The notes: generated by a model not told the origin, from the sequence alone. Shown: positions 45,190 to 56,465, counted from the stretch's first letter. The stretch: 64,000 nt of DNA from Platycnemis pennipes (GCA_933228895.1 OW121852.1:107281544-107345543); one strand, 5' to 3'. Translations and numbers: made by a program.

Positions 45190-47388
45190 TACTTGGCGCA
45201 AACGACCTAAGCCGCAGGTCACTTACACCGAATAACAACTTCTACACTTATAAAGGCAAAAGTGAAGAAAACTGGATGTGAAGGATTTAAATCACTATGA
45301 AATTCGTGGAAAGGATTGAGAATAAAAACCAAAATAGGGCGATCATTCGAAATGAAGATAAAATAAGGAACACCAATAAGTATCTCAATAACCCAAACTG
45401 TTCGGAGGAGAATAAGAGAATAAAAATCTCTTTTGGAGAATGTTGAAAAGGTCCTTAAACATGTACTGCACTCAGCATGAAGCGAGCGCAAAAGAACTTC
45501 CCCACTCACCAGCGGAACAAAAGGCATACACACTTCTTCCCCACCCCACTTGGCATCTCGTAAGGTTACAGGCATCTGAGACGCAGATAAGAGGAGTTTC
45601 TAAGCACATGATGAGTTTGCATACAGTCTGAGTCAAAAGTTTCTTCAGAAGTGGAAAAGGCGCTCCCAAATGCCCTTTCAGGAAATCTTCTTTCACACTC
45701 GGCCCGCTCGTTTTCTACGACTCTACTTTGCTAAGAGTAACGCAGACAGATTCCTGGTGCCGACCAAATACGAGGTCGACTAAGCTGTTTCGAAATGCTA
45801 AGCTTCTTTGCGTATTTTTCTCGTTATAAAGCTTCTGCATTCTAGAGAAATTAAGAAATGCGCTTTTGACCACTGCCAAATGAAACATTCTGAGATGATT
45901 AAAACCTTGATTTATTCACTTTAAGAAACTTCCGTTGAATTGTTTGCAATAATTATCGCACCACTGGAGTCAGAGGGTGCACAATCTTAGGGAAATTCTT
46001 AAAAATAAAGCACGCATATTCACATCTTCGGGTAACTTTTACTAAGGCGAAGGAATATCATCGATCATCTAATTGCAAAGACAGAATACATTTACCCTTG
46101 ACAGCGCAATCGCAAATATGAATCTATTCCAATCCAGCCAGTATTTTTTGGCTCCATAATTAGTCATACCTGGGGCCTAATTCAAGAAGGAACAATGATT
46201 AAGTTTGTCGAGGCAGAGAGGGTTCAAACACAACACCATTGAATTTCTCGTGTCAAGAAGTCTCGAGTCCTTTTTAAAAAGAGCAGCTAGTATCTCGTAT
46301 TCAAAGAAAAAAGAAAAATATATTTCATGACAATTTTTCCGCGAATGGAAAAAGAGGTGGAATCTGAGTCACCTGCTCTAAGGGACGAAAAATGTATGCA
46401 CAGACAATGAAACTCACTGACATTATCTTTAGAAAAATCCAAAAATATTCCGATAATGAACCTACAATGGATGAGGGAGTTGAATTAAGATCAAACCTTT
46501 CGATAACACTGATATACTGTAAGTATTTACGCCATTAGTTTGCCATAAAGTATAAACTAAAACTAAATAAATAAAACTAAAATAAATTAATATAAAGAGC
46601 GTTGGTAATTCTATTGATATATCATTATTCTTTGCGCACATGCCTGTAATAGGTGGAGCATTGCTTAGCCAACAAGCATTCTAAGGCTTTCCAATGGGAA
46701 AGGGTATCTGAAAATGAAATTTCCATTACTGAAAATTATTACATTATTAATGTATAATACTTTTCGGCGCTATTTCAAACACATATCACTTCAGCAAATC
46801 TAACTTTCGATCTTCTACAGATTCTGCTCATCTATCAGATTTTGTTAGAATTGTAAACATCTTTCTTAAACACATAAAGTGGACGTGAAAAGGCACTAGC
46901 AATGACAATGCTATGAGTGGATTAACGTTTTAAGGTTCTCTAAACATTAAACGGCATATAAGTTGCAAGGGCAATAAATACATGACGATGAAATAAGACC
47001 AAATTACTGGATACTTACATGCGTGAATTCATAAACAAATCGAGAAATTTCCCGATTAATTCACAACCAAAGAGTAAGCTTACTCTGTGATACAACGTTT
47101 TACACAATACGGACCATTTTAACTCTATTCGATAACCTGATTTATGGGAGAGAATGTTTTACTCCCTTAAGTAGCAAACGGTTATCATCACAACTTAACA
47201 TTCCTAATAGCCTTCGCTGGATAGAAAATTACGTTATAAAAGTAATTCTAAGTAGCTATTCCACCAACAAATATTGTCTAGCACTTTAATAGATCGATAT
47301 CTTCATTTGCCGATTTCTACCCTCATCCCTTTTTGACTGATGCTTTTAAATGCAGTAATATTCCTGTTCCCCTCCTATAAATTGAACT
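45190..47388. other. No feature seen
   Basis: Overlapping frames at 45.22-45.70 kb on both strands have no motif. 45.7-47.39 kb is AT-rich without recognised features. Confidence 0.4.
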
Positions 47389-48344
47389 TTAAGGCCCGTA
47401 TCGTAAAAGTCCCCTCTACGTAGAGCCACAGGCTGGCCTACTGTGAGGCTGACCTTGCTTGCGAAGGAGGTCCCTCTATCTATTCGTATGTTAAAAGTCT
47501 TCTCCCTCTCGGCTTCTAGGAGGAGAGGTTAGAGCCGGCGGAAGTGACGCATTTTTCAAGAGAAAGTTTCTGCTTGCGTAGTTGACAGTCTTCTACTAGT
47601 ATTCTATGGTGATTTTTTCGAAGCGTATTCTGTAAAGCAATGCGCAGTGGAGATAGACGCTCGAAGTCACGCAAAATGTCTCGCTGTCTGTGGGATCCTC
47701 ACAATTTCTGGCAGTTGCCTGGCTAGTTGTGTGTTAATAACCTGAAGAGCATATGTCCCAAATCATCAGTACCATCGTGTATGACATACATTGACAGTAA
47801 ATTGTGTGTATGTTGCCTGTTTGTGCAGAAGTACTGTGCCTTGTACTGTTGTAGCATATTACACATAATTATTCATTAAATCACCTGTGCACCTACAAAA
47901 GTCAACTAATTTTGTCTCTCTGATGAGGACTTTATCTGTATGTGTGTTAAATACTCTGAAAGGTAAATAAATTACAAAGCTTGCCGGATACTGCGTTCCA
48001 AATTAGTGGTAAATGTAAAAACGCGACGGATCAATTTTTTCACTTATGTGAATAACAATACAATCGCATACCTTTATCAATCTGGAAATTGTAGATTGCG
48101 CCAATCCATGAAAATCGCCGGAGACAATCTAAAGCAAGAGGCGAAGGTATAGGAGTACTTGTGAATGCATTTCAAATCTATGAACCAGACGTAACTTTTC
48201 ATTTGAATCGCTATAATGTTGTTATCTTTACAGTGTGGTATTTATTTAACAAGGGGAGTGTCCGAGTTTCGGGTCTAGGATTTTGACGAAATTTGCCAGG
48301 CAGGTAGTGCTTGATTAGTTATTTACGAATCACCCCACATATAG

Positions 48345-49038
48345 GGTTATATATCCATGAGTAACTTCGACAAAAAACGAGTTTGAAATATTTTATTGCC
48401 AATATAAATCTAATAATTAGCAATGTTTAAACAGTGCAGTTTGGGTTAGAGGTAAAGTACTCGCATCACAATGTCAACGTCTCTTTTTTCTTTTTTCTCA
48501 AAGTTCTTTTTTCTCTTGCGATTAGTTTTTCCAAAAAAGCACAGCGCTGGAAAATCACGGCACCAGACAAATTAGAACAAATGTTGTACGTACGTCGGGA
48601 CTGCGTTGCCAAAGAAACGGAAATTAAAAATCACGATCACACTTCATGCTCTTCCGTTGATTTCCTACACAAAAAACGACACGGCGTGCGGACGTATTTC
48701 CGCCACGTACTAATTACGTGATATAGGTAAATAACGTAATTGACTATTTTACGTACTAATTACGTAATTTTAGCAAATTACGTAAGAAGCACGTAAAATA
48801 GTTAAAATGCATCCCGGGTAAACACATGAAAAATATGTAAAACCAGGGATAGTCGTACAAGGAAACTGCGATGAAAAAAAAACTAAGGCCGGAGAGTCTC
48901 GAACCACAGACGTTGTCATTGTGATGCGAGTACTTTACCCCTATCCCAAACTGCACTGTTTTATCATTTCTAATTATTAGCTTTATATTGGCAATAAAAT
49001 ATTTCAAACTTTTTTGTCGAAGTTACTGGATATATAAC
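48345..49038. repeat. Fold-back insertion with tRNA-like arms, inside Harbinger intron 1
   Basis: The left arm (about 48345-48482) and right arm (about 48909-49038) are reverse complements over roughly 130 bases with some differences. Shared strings include TATATATCC, GTAACTTCGACAAAAAA, TTTGAAATATTTTATTGCC, ACAGTGCAGTTTGGG and GTAAAGTACTCGCATCACAA. Just inside the right arm the minus strand has GGTTCGAGACTC (48894-48905), a near-canonical box B after GGGGTAAAG. The arms could therefore be two tRNA-SINE heads in opposite orientation. The centre (48700-48812) holds ACGTACTAATTACGT twice and longer palindromes. No coding frame of note. Two opposed SINEs or a fold-back transposon are both possible. 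Confidence 0.7.
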
Positions 49039-49053
49039 TATGTATGATTAGAA

Positions 49054-49082
49054 TTAACGTGCAAACGTTAATTGCACGTTAA
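49054..49082. repeat. Short inverted repeat
   Basis: TTAACGTGCAA (49054-49064) and TTGCACGTTAA (49072-49082) are exact reverse complements around a 7-base spacer, immediately beside the fold-back insertion and inside Harbinger intron 1. Confidence 0.6.
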
Positions 49083-49162
49083 CTATAACCATGCAATGTA
49101 TTCACTAGCATTGAGCTCTACATAACCGCTGCATAAGTCGTTTTCAATAAAATCCCACTTAC

Positions 49163-49462
49163 TTGAAAACTTCCAGTGGCGTAAAACCTAAATACAGCCA
49201 ATAACTTTATTATTCTCGGGACAGGAAGGCCTCGCATGTCCACGTTTTCTGGCCGTAGCATAAGCAATAATACGTCTGTGATTATCACTTTATGCAACCC
49301 ATACCTAGCGAAAACTTCATCGTCCGCATAAAATTCTAGAGGGTTATCCCTGTCGTGAAGTCTTATGCGTGGTACATATAAAAAGACCTCATTATCCTCA
49401 AAGTGATGAAGAAACTCATCCAAGTCGTTCATTTCATAAAAATTCATCAATTCAGCCATCAT
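49163..49462 (-). CDS. Harbinger transposase exon 1 (intact open frame)
   Basis: It starts at tandem ATG codons (49462-49457) and reads without interruption to the presumed donor after codon 100. The middle part, with NPLEFYADDEVFARYGLHK, fits the N-terminal helices of HARBI1-like proteins (NP-x-E-x-Y-x-D-x-EF-x-x-RY-x-L-K). ENVDMRGLPVPRIIKLLAVF then leads into RFYATGSFQ. Without splicing the frame continues 14 codons into the intron and stops at 49118. An open exon 1 beside a deleted catalytic part suggests a fairly young deletion. The exon alone has no nuclease residues. Confidence 0.75.
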
Positions 49463-49734
49463 TTCACGCTCGCACTGTCACCTTTACCCAGTCCTCTACG
49501 CTTTGAGGTTACTACAAACCAACCTCTAAGTATAAGGTCGGATTTAGAGGTAGAGGTGACGATTTTGAGGTAGAGGTCGGATTTAGGATACCAATTCGCC
49601 CGCTCCTGACGTCATAGAGGTAGAGGTCAGCCTAGAGGAAGCTTTTACGATACGAGCCTAAAATTTCAAAGTCCTAGTACAGTATTTACATAATAAGAAA
49701 GCTTGCCAATGTAAAAGTATAACATTTTTCGTTT

Positions 49735-51868
49735 AGACGCAAAACAAATTTAAAACTCAAGAAATATAAGAAATCAATGAAGAACGCACGGCAAGTAGAG
49801 AAACTAAAGGAACCTCAACAACGGCTGGCCTTTCAAAAGGCAGTGGAAAACAAAATACAAGAGGATTAGACTGTGAAATCAGTGGAAAAGAGATGGGAGA
49901 AATCAAAATCGGGCTACAAGAAGCAGGATAAGAAGTTCTGGGGAGAAGAAAAGTTGTCAAGAAGAAGCCATGGATTCCAGGAGAAGTACTGAAATTGATT
50001 GAAGAGAAAAGAAATATAAAAATGTGGAAACTAAAGAAGGGCAACTTCGCTACAAAACAATCAGGTATAAAATAAACCGTAAAGCGAAAAAATCAAGGGA
50101 AATATGGATGAAGGATTTATGCGAAGATGTACAAAGCAACATCGCAAAAGGAAATGTGGAAGTTGCCTGCGGGATGGTGAGAAATCACTTCAAGGAACGG
50201 GCTGCAAGACGTAACAGCATCAGAGAAAAGAATGGAGAGCTCTTAATTGAACCTGAGGATAAAGTGAAGAGATGGAAGGAATACTTGGAATTGTTGTACA
50301 ATGGAAGCTAACTTAGAGCGAAATAATCAAAGAGGAAAATAAAGTCGATAAGGATGATTTGGGAGCCCCAATCTTAAGATCTGAATTTGGAGCAGCTGTA
50401 AGGGATCTGAGGATAACTAAGGCTTCGGAAATAGATGATATTCCTGCACTAATTAAAAATGCCGGAGAGAAGACATTTACTCAGCTGTACAAAAACCATA
50501 TACGATACGTACTCAACAGGAGAGATACCCACGGACTTTGAGAAGAACATCATCATCCCTATTGCCAAAAAGAAGGGGGCTGAGAACTGTGAATATTTTA
50601 GGACCATAAGCCTGACGACAAAGGCCTCGAAGATATTGACGAGAATCATCTATAGAAAAACAGGACGTAAATCTGAGGAGTTCCCGGATGAACCCCAATT
50701 CGGGTTCGGAAGAAACAAGGGCCAAGAGGAGCGATTTTGGCCCCCAGGCTACTTACAGAGAAGAGAATAGAGAAGAATCTACCAATGTTTGTGGCATTTG
50801 TAGAAATGGAGAAGGCATTTGACAACGTGGATTGGAAATTGATGCAAAACGTTCTGAAAGAAATTGGAGTATCATACAATGATCGAAGAGTTATCCACAT
50901 CTTGTATAATAACCAGGTGGCCTTTATCAAAATAGGACCCAGCAGTACAGAAGCAATCATAAAGAAAGGAGTGAGACAAGGCTGTGTACTCTCTCCCGTA
51001 TTATTCAATGTCTACATCGAGAAAGCGATCCAAGAAGTCAAAGAAAGTTTCCGGGAGTGAATATCCACGGGGAGAAAATAGGCATGCTACGATTCACCGA
51101 TGACATAGCATTCATGGCAGAAAAAGAAGGAGATTTAAGGAAGACACTAGGAATTATGGAAAGAACAATGACCAGATATCATGTGAATATCAATAAAAAG
51201 AAAACTAAGGTATTGGTATGCAATAGAAGAAAGGAAGCCAGGACTAATGTTAAACTAGAAAAACAAAAAATCGAGGAGGTGGAAGAGTTCTGATACCTGG
51301 GAAGCCGGGTAACCAGCGATGGACGGAGTAAATAAGAAATTGCCAGTAGAATTGCCCAAGAAAAAAGTGCATTTTACCAGAAGAAGATTCTGCTTGCAGC
51401 TGCAAATACAAGCGTGGAAGTGAGGAAACATTTCATCAAAAAACACATCTGGAGCATGTTTCTTTACGGCAGTGAGGCATGGACGATGACAGCAGCGGAG
51501 AAGAAAAGGGTGGAAGCAATCGAAATATGGAGCAACTGAAGAATGATGAAAATAAAATGGATCGACCGAGTGACAAACGAAGAAGTCTTAAGTTGGAGAG
51601 AAGAGATGCCTACATAAAACCATAAAAAGAAAACGGGACAATTTTATAGGCCACATCTTAAGACATGTTGTCCGGATGAAGACAATCGTCGAGGAAAAAG
51701 TAAACGGGAAGAATGGAAAAGGCAGGCCTCGTATTAGATACATGGAGCAAGGGTGAAGAAGTAAAAGAGAGAAACTAGGTTAATATGAAGAGGTTGTCCG
51801 ATAGAAGAATCGAATGGAGGACCTCATCAAACCAATCCTGGGATTGTTTTACCCATGATGATGCAAAA
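49735..51868 (+). mobile_element. RTE/BovB-like LINE, 5'-truncated, longest copy
   Basis: It begins in the linker between endonuclease and reverse transcriptase (about 77 bp after the Harbinger right end). It then runs through the reverse transcriptase, the YGSEAWTM region and the C-terminal WIDRVTNEEVL region. It ends in a 3' UTR with AATATGAAGAGGTTGTCCGA and a CATGATGATG tail near 51855-51864. The endonuclease is missing. Other relics of this family in the window are at 12.78-13.72, 31.06-31.45, 33.64-34.18 and 35.2-35.4 kb. Confidence 0.85.
49742..51770 (+). pseudogene. Decayed LINE ORF2 with reverse transcriptase domain
   Basis: The frames step through several stops and shifts. The 50024-50311 part contains KSREIWMKDLCED and EPEDKVKRWKEYLELLYNG. 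Near 50420-50470 is SEIDDIPALIKNAGEK, the start of the reverse transcriptase. IPTDFEKNIIIPIAKKKGAE and a damaged YRTISL follow. 50737-51060 holds motif A, VEMEKAFDNVDW (Asp near 50821), and VRQGCVLSPVLFN. 51057-51293 holds FTDDIAFMAE, the catalytic FADD motif with A changed to T, at about 51093. Then come YLGSRVTSDG, LYGSEAWTMTAAEKKR and KIKWIDRVTNEEVL. The function was target-primed reverse transcription. Stops between these blocks make the copy dead. Confidence 0.85.
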
Positions 51869-51871
51869 AAA

Positions 51872-53825
51872 TTATAAAAACACCACTTCATTTCTCTGCC
51901 AAGCTACAATATATATAAGCAGATGCTCATAATGATTAATAATCGCTCCATTTACCTGAAATCCAGAAGCGTGAAAATTAACTGTCACTCATACTGAGGT
52001 CGAAAATAAAACATTTCTCTGAGAAGGTAAAATAAAAAGAGCTATAATACGCATTTACAATTACATAACCAAATCTCACCTTCAACACCGAAAGATGTCT
52101 TAGTGCAACGAATATCGTTGGACCGGAATTACAAATTTTGATAAGTATTTCTTCTGATCACGAAAGCAACGGAAGATTTCCCGTCTTGTCGCGTATTTGC
52201 AAAAAAGACAACTCCTAATTTCTGGGGAAATAAAAACCCAGACCTAGCATTCCAACTTTGGCAATTATCAACTGGAAACATAATGTATCCGTATTCACCC
52301 GGGGCGACATTGAGAGCAAATATCACTTTCTTTGCCTAATAATTTATTCTCTGCGGAGTATTCTAGCTCTGTCGGCTCTTTCTTATCCCAATGCCAAAAC
52401 TAAATGTGGCTAGCAACAAAGGTATCATTATTCTCTCACCCTACTTTATGTAAAATTGGAAAAATAATTTTTAGTATTAATTTTTCAAGTATATCCTGTT
52501 ATATATAGATTTTCTCATGGGTTCGTCCTCGCCTTTACGACCATTCCGAACAGAAGTGATTACCTCACACTCACCGCATCTTCCCATCCCATACTTCCGT
52601 TTCGCGTTTATATACACTACGTAAAAGAGGATCTCCATTGCTTTCTCGTTAAATAAAGCCGAACCAGAAGCACTGCTTGTTGGTTCGATGCCCAATGGCA
52701 GGAGAGGATCATCGAAAATTAAAAAAAATGCAAAGTGATGCTTGTTGGGGCAAAATATTCAATTATCGAGGAATGCATCCGACCTACGTGATCAAACGCA
52801 TGCCCGACAGAAAACAAACCCATTCCGACGACGCTCGCCACCCTTAATGACTGATCCGGCTGCCAATAATGGTGCACGCGGATCTTTTTTTTATCCGGGA
52901 GACCCGACGGGAGATTCCCGATCCACCCGCAACGCGTGCCATTAAAATCGAAGCGAAAACACTTTTCACGCTTCTCCCACAAGCGAGCTTTAATTACAAC
53001 CACAGCGGCACACCATTCCTCATTTCGAAGAGTTATCGGCGAATCCATTTCACCTCTATCCTCACTCCGAGAGCGCTTTCCGTTCGGCTTATCAACACCA
53101 GAACCGTACTTCCCCCACCGCAATCCGACGGTCCTCTCCGTTTTTCTTTATTTGCAGATTTCCCATTGATTTATACGCGCAACAGCCCATCGATCCCTCG
53201 GGGCGTTTTCGACCCCACGATTTCCTCTTCCCACAGACCATTCTTTCCTGCTCCTTCCCTGGCAAGCCAGCAGGAGTGGCAAAGCGGTATGGATAGCCAA
53301 CCACTGCGACGCAGGCGACGACTCTGATGCATACGGGCGATACGCCCACGCCTCGAAGACAGGGGCACCATCAGCCACCCTTTCGCGACGTAATGGTGGC
53401 GATAAATTCCATTGCAGGAGATCGCAACGCCCGATGGCATGTGCACCGCGCCTTAGGGTAATATTGCGTTTCAGGTCGCGCGTGTTAGAATACAACTGAG
53501 CTACACCTGACACCCAAAAAATCGCTTTAAGTTAATAATTCTCTGGGAGTCGGAATAGGCAGTCAATACGTCACAGTTAGTTAAAAATCCCAAATTCTCA
53601 CTTCGATTTGTACTAGTTTATATCAATATTCTGTTTAATTTGCTCCTTGGAGTCAACCTTTTCGGTCGCACAGTCGAAGTCTACCTAGGGTATGGACGTT
53701 GTTCTGTCTAGTGATACTGATAAGTCCCTCCAGAGAATAAGTAGGTATCGTGAGGTAAAATAAAAACAAATATGTTTTCTCATCATAATGTTAACAGGGT
53801 AAATTACTTTTATACGCATCAAATA
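51872..53825. other. No gene supported; GC-rich patch at 52.74-53.50 kb
   Basis: 51.87-52.73 kb is AT-rich with nothing recognised. 52.74-53.50 kb is G+C- and CpG-rich. The longest frame outside mobile elements (52869-53327 plus, 152 codons) lies here, but frames on the other strand and phases are open too and none shows a domain. A CpG-rich promoter region is possible but untested. Confidence 0.35.
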
Positions 53826-53832
53826 TCACCAC

Positions 53833-53970
53833 CAAAAGGTACTATCAATACCAAAATCAAATATCAATACCAAAATAAAAGAACAATATAAAATTTAAAC
53901 ACCAAATAAAATCAAATATCAATACCAAATTCAAATATCAATACCAAAATCAAATATCAATACCAAAAGG
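53833..53970 (+). repeat. Imperfect minisatellite, 18-19 bp unit
   Basis: Repeated units resemble TCAATACCAAAATCAAATA, with several near-exact units and a diverged middle portion around 53870-53910. ACCAAAAGGTA occurs at both edges. Confidence 0.75.
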
Positions 53971-53974
53971 TATT

Positions 53975-54600
53975 GGCTTTAAGGGGTGTGGTCGAAATCG
54001 ACCAGGGCATAGCAATGTCCTTCGGGATTTGCTGCATTACGGGCATTGAAGTGAATTACAACAATACTGCGACGAAACATGCGGTAGAATTATTTAATTT
54101 ACTTCAACAAGGTAAAAATACACCACTACGCGAAAATAGTACTTGATTTTCACAAATTGGTTACCATGTATTTGTAGTAAGCCAGAAGAACTGTCGCGTA
54201 TGCACAAAATTGCGACACTAATAAAGCCGTGGCGCATTTAGCACCTGGAGCTTACTATCTGGATTAATACATTTACATATTTACATGAGTGACAGCCTCA
54301 TACTCAGATATAAGACGGTGCGATATAGCCTCAAAATATGGAGTATCTCAACAGCTGATTCTGTTGTCACTAGATATCGTAGTAATTCTGAGTCAGACTG
54401 TTACGCTTTTGACGGGGGATGGGGGGAGGGGAGGGGTTGTGTGCTTGAATCATTCGAGATTGATTTCGTAACGGAATAATCCCGAATGCTATGTAAAACC
54501 ATTCGAGTGAGTCCTTAGTTCGTAATTAATCCGGGTTCGGATACGGGAAATGCCTATGCATCCTATTAAACCCAAACGGAGTGATTTTATGATAACTCGA
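53975..54600. other. No gene seen
   Basis: This contains the palindrome GGTCGAAATCGACC near 53990 and a weak HTH-like coding remnant (listed separately). Nothing else was recognised. Confidence 0.35.
54300..54405 (+). pseudogene. Possible fragment of a pogo/CENP-B-type HTH
   Basis: In one plus-strand frame the codons read SYSDIRRCDIASKYGVSQQ. This resembles the recognition part of the N-terminal helix-turn-helix in pogo/Tigger transposases and jerky-like proteins (CDIA-x-x-[FY]G-[IV]-[SP]-x-S-T). The following residues do not keep the STLS-x-I pattern, and no other transposase segment is nearby. It may be chance. Confidence 0.2.
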
Positions 54601-54605
54601 TATTC

Positions 54606-54725
54606 CTGGGAAATCATAGGTGGCACAGAGATAGAAAGTGCCCCCCTTAAATTTAGTGTATGAATTTCAATCCGTTTGGCTGTTCTTGGTGAGCTCTACC
54701 TTTACCAACCTGACACTCTACCACC
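54606..54725 (+). repeat. Repeat family R, diverged copy
   Basis: GGGAAATCATAGGTGGCACAG, then GAAAGTGCCCCCC and GGTGAGCTCTACC, matches the longest copy at 28613-28746 in order and spacing, with more changes. Confidence 0.5.
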
Positions 54726-54729
54726 ATCA

Positions 54730-55600
54730 ACAATTTGCGGTTACACCAATTTCAGAATCACTTAAGGTAAGCAGTGATTACTTGATCCGTACTAAATTGA
54801 GGAAAATATATGTTTAAATTCCGAAATGTTTTAAATAATTTTGTAATCCGAAACCCGATCATGAGAAATATAATTTTATAGAAAAAACCAAGTGTTTTAG
54901 GAACATTTTTCACTACTCGATTCTGTTCACTCGGGATAGCGAAACTAATTGTAACAATATCAATTCGATTTTGAACAAAAACGTCATCTATATGCGAGGA
55001 AAAGTGTGGGAAAAACATCAACATAATTAAGGCTCATTTAATTAGATAGCGCTCATGATTTGTTGCATACAAACCTGCTTGATGACTGCGGCGATAGGTC
55101 CGCAGTATGAACGACAGTGTCATAACTGGCAAGTCGTGCATGCTGAGCTGAGGAGAACAAAAGCGGACAGACATTTACAACCAAAACCGATCCTATAACC
55201 GACTGGAAGCCCAAGCCGGGTGACAGGGCGCGCATTCCCCGGGAAGGAACAGGATGATTTATGCGCGGGTCGGCGGGAAATGCCCTTGCCGTTCGCGGAG
55301 CGGGGTACCCTAACCATTCCGTAGCTCGGTCGACATCAACAAGAGCCGCCCACGGGCCTTTAAGGAGGCGAGGGACCAAGGGACCCTGGGGCCCTGCCCG
55401 TGTCGCAAGATAGTTCCAACGGCATCAATCAAACGGGTTCCTAACCAGGAGGGAACCGAACATAACAACGCTATATTTCACTGAACAGTCCTCATTGCAG
55501 TGCATCCCTAATGTACGCAATTAGTACAAGATAGTTTGGGTCATGTCGCTATAACTTTTTCGAAATAGATAAACGCTATTTTTGAAAGACCGTTTTGGCA
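54730..55600. other. No gene; GC-rich patch at 55.04-55.47 kb
   Basis: 54.73-55.03 kb is AT-rich. 55.04-55.47 kb is G+C-rich, with frames open on the minus strand (55379-55053 and 55317-55120) that show no domain. No repeat partner was found in the window. Confidence 0.35.
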
Positions 55601-55607
55601 ATTGTGT

Positions 55608-55683
55608 TCGTATCTTAGCTGAATATATCGGATGGGAATCAATATCAAATGGTAGGCTGAAATTCAGACAATATTTCAAATAA
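55608..55683 (+). pseudogene. Small CR1/L2-like LINE fragment
   Basis: One frame reads RILAEYIGWESISNGRLKFR then QYFK and a stop. This matches LL-x-EL-x-WESLS-x-RRLKFRLNLFHKF of the family. Neither end is definable. Confidence 0.55.
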
Positions 55684-55734
55684 TTTTGAAAACAATTTCT
55701 TTTACAAGTATGAAGGCAGATTTTTTTGTCTTTA

Positions 55735-55893
55735 TTAAATCTGCGTATTTAGTCATGTCAATTCATCTCTTACAATTAACAGACTACACAAACATCCATG
55801 CCCCGGACACTGTAAATCCTCCCCCGGGCGGGATTGGAACCCGCGACCCTGTCGCGACCTACAGGGGAGAGATTTACCCCGCTTCGACCGAGG
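55735..55893 (-). mobile_element. tRNA-derived SINE, family A, minus strand
   Basis: The minus strand starts near 55893 with CGGTCGAAGCGGGGTAAATC and has box B GGTTCCAATCCC (55830-55841, one change from canonical). It continues with GTCCGGGGCATGGATG and TGTAAGAGATGAATTGACA, the same body as the copy at 20.70 kb. Confidence 0.75.
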
Positions 55894-55899
55894 TCTGCA

Positions 55900-56465
55900 G
55901 ATTCCAGCGCAAATAAAACATTAGACAGGTACCCTGGCACATGAAATTTAATTTGTGCGTCTTTTTTTCCGTGCATAACACGAGTTCATAATAGGCCACT
56001 AAATTAACGGAAAGATGGGTGTGATTTAGGCGTTCATTTTGATGAAACTACCAACTTGGTAAAAATTTAGCACAAATTTTATATTTAGCACCCATCGTAT
56101 CGGCATCGATATTCTTGGCCGTGAAATGCAACAGAAGGCCAAAAAAAGGTCGGTTTAAAGAAAAATTGTCGTAACACTTATACATATTCAGTAAATTCAC
56201 TAAGAAGTGGGTGAAGTATTTTCACAGAATAACCCCTGTAATCGTTTAATACGTAGTGTATGTGGTCAATTCAGCAGAATATGATAAAAAAGTATTTCAC
56301 TAACGGCTCTTTTAACTTCACTCTTGCATGGCTAAAGCGGTAACTACCGTAGATAACCCAAGAATACAATAAAATTCCATCGTAGTTATCAATTATCACG
56401 TCGCACATGCCAGGTGCGTGTCTAACCCCGATTTATCTCATTACGTAGAATTAAATCTTTTAGCC
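55900..56465. other. No feature seen
   Basis: No coding or repeat feature was recognised. Confidence 0.35.

Larger units (their letters stand above)
47667..49462 (-). pseudogene. Harbinger transposase (HARBI1-like), three exons, catalytic part lost
   Basis: Exon 1 (49462-49163) gives 100 residues ending RFYATGSFQ, a hallmark of HARBI1-like nucleases. GTAAGT follows at 49162-49157. Exon 2 (48128-48072) follows an acceptor TTGCTTTAG and reads IVSGDFHGLAQSTISRLIK, the continuation expected after GSFQ (VGD-x-HG-x-SQ-x-TVSR). A donor GTATGC follows. Exon 3 (47741-47670) follows GCTCTTCAG and reads VINTQLARQLPEIVRIPQ, fitting the next helix (V-x-x-ALA...FP), before a stop at 47669-47667. All junctions are phase 0. 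The GAIDGTH segment and later catalytic acidic residues are absent. The splice sites are my reading and are not tested by transcripts. Confidence 0.8.
47393..49658 (-). mobile_element. PIF/Harbinger DNA transposon, defective, TAA target duplication
   Basis: The left end begins GGCCCGTATCGTAAAAG and the right end, read back, GGCTCGTATCGTAAAAG. Similarity continues loosely to about 26 bases (CCTCTA). Both sides are flanked by TAA (47390-47392 and 49659-49661), the TWA-type 3-bp duplication of PIF/Harbinger. Internal CCTCTA-rich subterminal repeats occur near both ends. The minus strand carries a recognisable Harbinger transposase in three exons but no DDE catalytic region, so the copy is internally deleted. 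A fold-back element of about 700 bp sits in intron 1, so the original element minus this insertion was about 1.6 kb after its deletion. Confidence 0.88.

Noticed and set aside
47924..47965. CTGATGAGGAC as a hammerhead core
   Set aside because: The next GAAA is too distant, and the intervening sequence does not form stem II. It lies inside the Harbinger element.
52640..52700. tRNA-like box B string GGTTCGATGCCC
   Set aside because: No box A at the required distance and no arm pairing, so a chance match is likely.
52869..53327. 152-codon open frame, the longest outside mobile elements
   Set aside because: It lies in a GC-rich patch where frames on the opposite strand and other phases are also open. 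It has low-complexity proline/arginine/serine composition and no domain.
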